Origin: Hyphomicrobiales bacterium
Lineage (GTDB): Bacteria; Pseudomonadota; Alphaproteobacteria; Rhizobiales; Rhizobiaceae
Length of the DNA: 64,000 nt
Reading direction: 5' to 3'
NCBI GenBank assembly: GCA_002401155.1
Contig: NVSG01000001.1
Coordinates: 124,001-188,000, forward strand
Part shown: one piece after another, positions 63,261-64,000 of the stretch
How positions within the stretch are numbered: the first letter of the stretch is position 1
Layout of the letters: every line of letters begins with the position of its first letter
The notes under the pieces: model-generated
Told to the model about the DNA's origin: nothing
Seen by the model: the letters and a program-made list of their open reading frames with translations, nothing else
The model's database searches: none
Made by a program: the position numbers and the translations under genes

Positions 63261-64000
63261 ATGCAAACAGCTCAAAATGTAGATACAAAAATTGAAATCC
63301 CTCGAGCCGGTCTATGGGAAAGAATGAAACCAACACTCGTTGGATTGATCATTGCTGCCATACTGGCTTGGAGCTGGATGCCAGCAGAGATGTTCAACGT
63401 CATCTCTCTTTTCAATGATGCTGGCAATATGGTTGAATTTGCCAAGGATTTCAGCCAGCCCAATTTTCGCGATTGGGATATCTATCTTGAAGAAATGCTA
63501 ATCACGGTCAACACCGCCATATGGGGAACTTTTCTGGCGATTGTTGTCGGCATCCCCTTCGCAATTCTTTCATCCAATAACATCGCCCCAGTCTGGATCG
63601 TTCAGCCCGTACGCCGCCTGATGGATGCCAGTCGCGCCATCAACGAAATTGTCTTTGCCTTGCTGTTCGTGGTCGCGGTCGGCCTTGGCCCCTTTGCCGG
63701 CGTAATGGCTCTGTTCGTTCACAATGTGGGTGTGATCGCCAAATTATTTTCAGAAGCCGTGGAAGCGATTGATCCACGTCCGGTTGAGGGCATCCGAGCC
63801 ACCGGAGCCGGCAAATTGCAGGAAATTGTATTCGGCGTCATTCCGCAGGTGATTCCATTATGGATTTCGTTTTCCCTCTACCGCTTTGAAACCAATGTTC
63901 GCTCAGCAACTGTATTAGGCATTGTAGGCGCCGGTGGAATCGGGCAAATATTATGGGAGAGCATGCGCGGTTTTATGTATCCTGAAACCTCTGCAATCAT
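63261..64000 (+). CDS. phnE: Phosphonate/phosphite ABC transporter permease PhnE, 3' end beyond the window
   Basis: The frame is open from the ATG at 63261 to the window edge, about 246 residues. GAGGA lies five bases before the start. Translation gives an N-terminal cytoplasmic stretch, a first membrane segment around [15 protein letters not shown], further segments such as [18 protein letters not shown] and [18 protein letters not shown], and the ATPase-contact loop [20 protein letters not shown]. The closing [18 protein letters not shown] is typical of PhnE. Only the final part of the protein is missing. Confidence 0.93.
   Translation, partial: MQTAQNVDTKIEIPRAGLWERMKPTLVGLIIAAILAWSWMPAEMFNVISLFNDAGNMVEFAKDFSQPNFRDWDIYLEEMLITVNTAIWGTFLAIVVGIPFAILSSNNIAPVWIVQPVRRLMDASRAINEIVFALLFVVAVGLGPFAGVMALFVHNVGVIAKLFSEAVEAIDPRPVEGIRATGAGKLQEIVFGVIPQVIPLWISFSLYRFETNVRSATVLGIVGAGGIGQILWESMRGFMYPETSAI

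Noticed and set aside
1-64000. tRNA, rRNA, CRISPR arrays, insertion sequences, integrases or phage genes
   Set aside because: No repeat-spacer pattern, transposase-like frame or recognisable RNA gene was seen on either strand. A covariance-model and repeat search would settle this.

Overview
The window reads as chromosomal DNA of an alphaproteobacterium, most likely a member of the Hyphomicrobiales (Rhizobiales). This is inferred from gene content: a general L-amino-acid transporter of the AapJQMP type, a form I carbon monoxide dehydrogenase cluster in the Oligotropha order C-M-S-L-D-E-F-G, and a narK1-narK2-narGHJI operon with a cysteine-poor Fnr-type regulator next to it. Base composition looks close to 50% G+C by eye (not computed). 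No rRNA, tRNA, insertion sequence, phage gene or CRISPR array was seen. The window starts inside a sugar-type ABC ATPase and ends inside phnE.

Layout. (1) 1-4.2 kb: end of a sugar-type ABC ATPase, translationally coupled to a rare acyl-CoA synthetase/enoyl-CoA hydratase fusion, then a scar where a divergent LysR/lyase pair has lost both 5' ends. (2) 4.2-7.8 kb: a phosphoesterase, then an NmrA-like reductase, an NTF2-like protein and a YdcZ-type membrane protein in one operon, divergent from a TetR regulator with two clear palindromic operators. (3) 7.9-21.0 kb: nitrate respiration. narK1-narK2-narGHJI runs on the minus strand and continues into a PpiC-type isomerase and a beta-carbonic anhydrase. 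An Fnr/NarR-type regulator is divergent, and a DUF2478 protein lies behind it. Three TTGAY-N4-ATCAA boxes tie these together. (4) 21.1-40.8 kb: an acid-degradation island. It holds a Liv-type uptake system, two CoA ligases, a CurA-like reductase, a FadJ-type multifunctional enzyme, a paired acyl-CoA dehydrogenase, a thioesterase, an APH-fold kinase, a histidine phosphatase, a thiolase, an SDR and an IclR regulator. (5) 40.8-49.3 kb: the aerobic CO dehydrogenase cluster coxG-F-E-D-L-S-M-C. (6) 49.4-53.9 kb: aapPMQJ amino-acid uptake. (7) 54.1-61.0 kb: a LysR regulator divergent from a PHP-domain protein, glutamate decarboxylase with a small membrane protein, a patatin lipoprotein and an M20 amidohydrolase. 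(8) 61.2 kb to the end: phnCDE phosphonate/phosphite uptake behind tandem Pho boxes.

How it fits together. The organism appears able to respire nitrate, to take electrons from CO through a Mo-Cu enzyme, and to import and beta-oxidise an unidentified organic acid. Both NarG and CoxL need a molybdenum cofactor. The most interesting stretch is 26.3-40.8 kb. An APH-type kinase with intact catalytic motifs sits with a heteromeric acyl-CoA dehydrogenase, CoA ligases, an SDR and a thiolase. This resembles systems that break down 4-hydroxy acids through a phosphorylated acyl-CoA (LvaA/LvaC of Pseudomonas, ACAD10/11 of mammals). A shared GGAA-N5-TTCC motif in three intergenic regions suggests control by one IclR-type regulator. 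Operator, hairpin and start-site statements come from reading the sequence. Functional statements come from family knowledge, and pathway assignments are inference.
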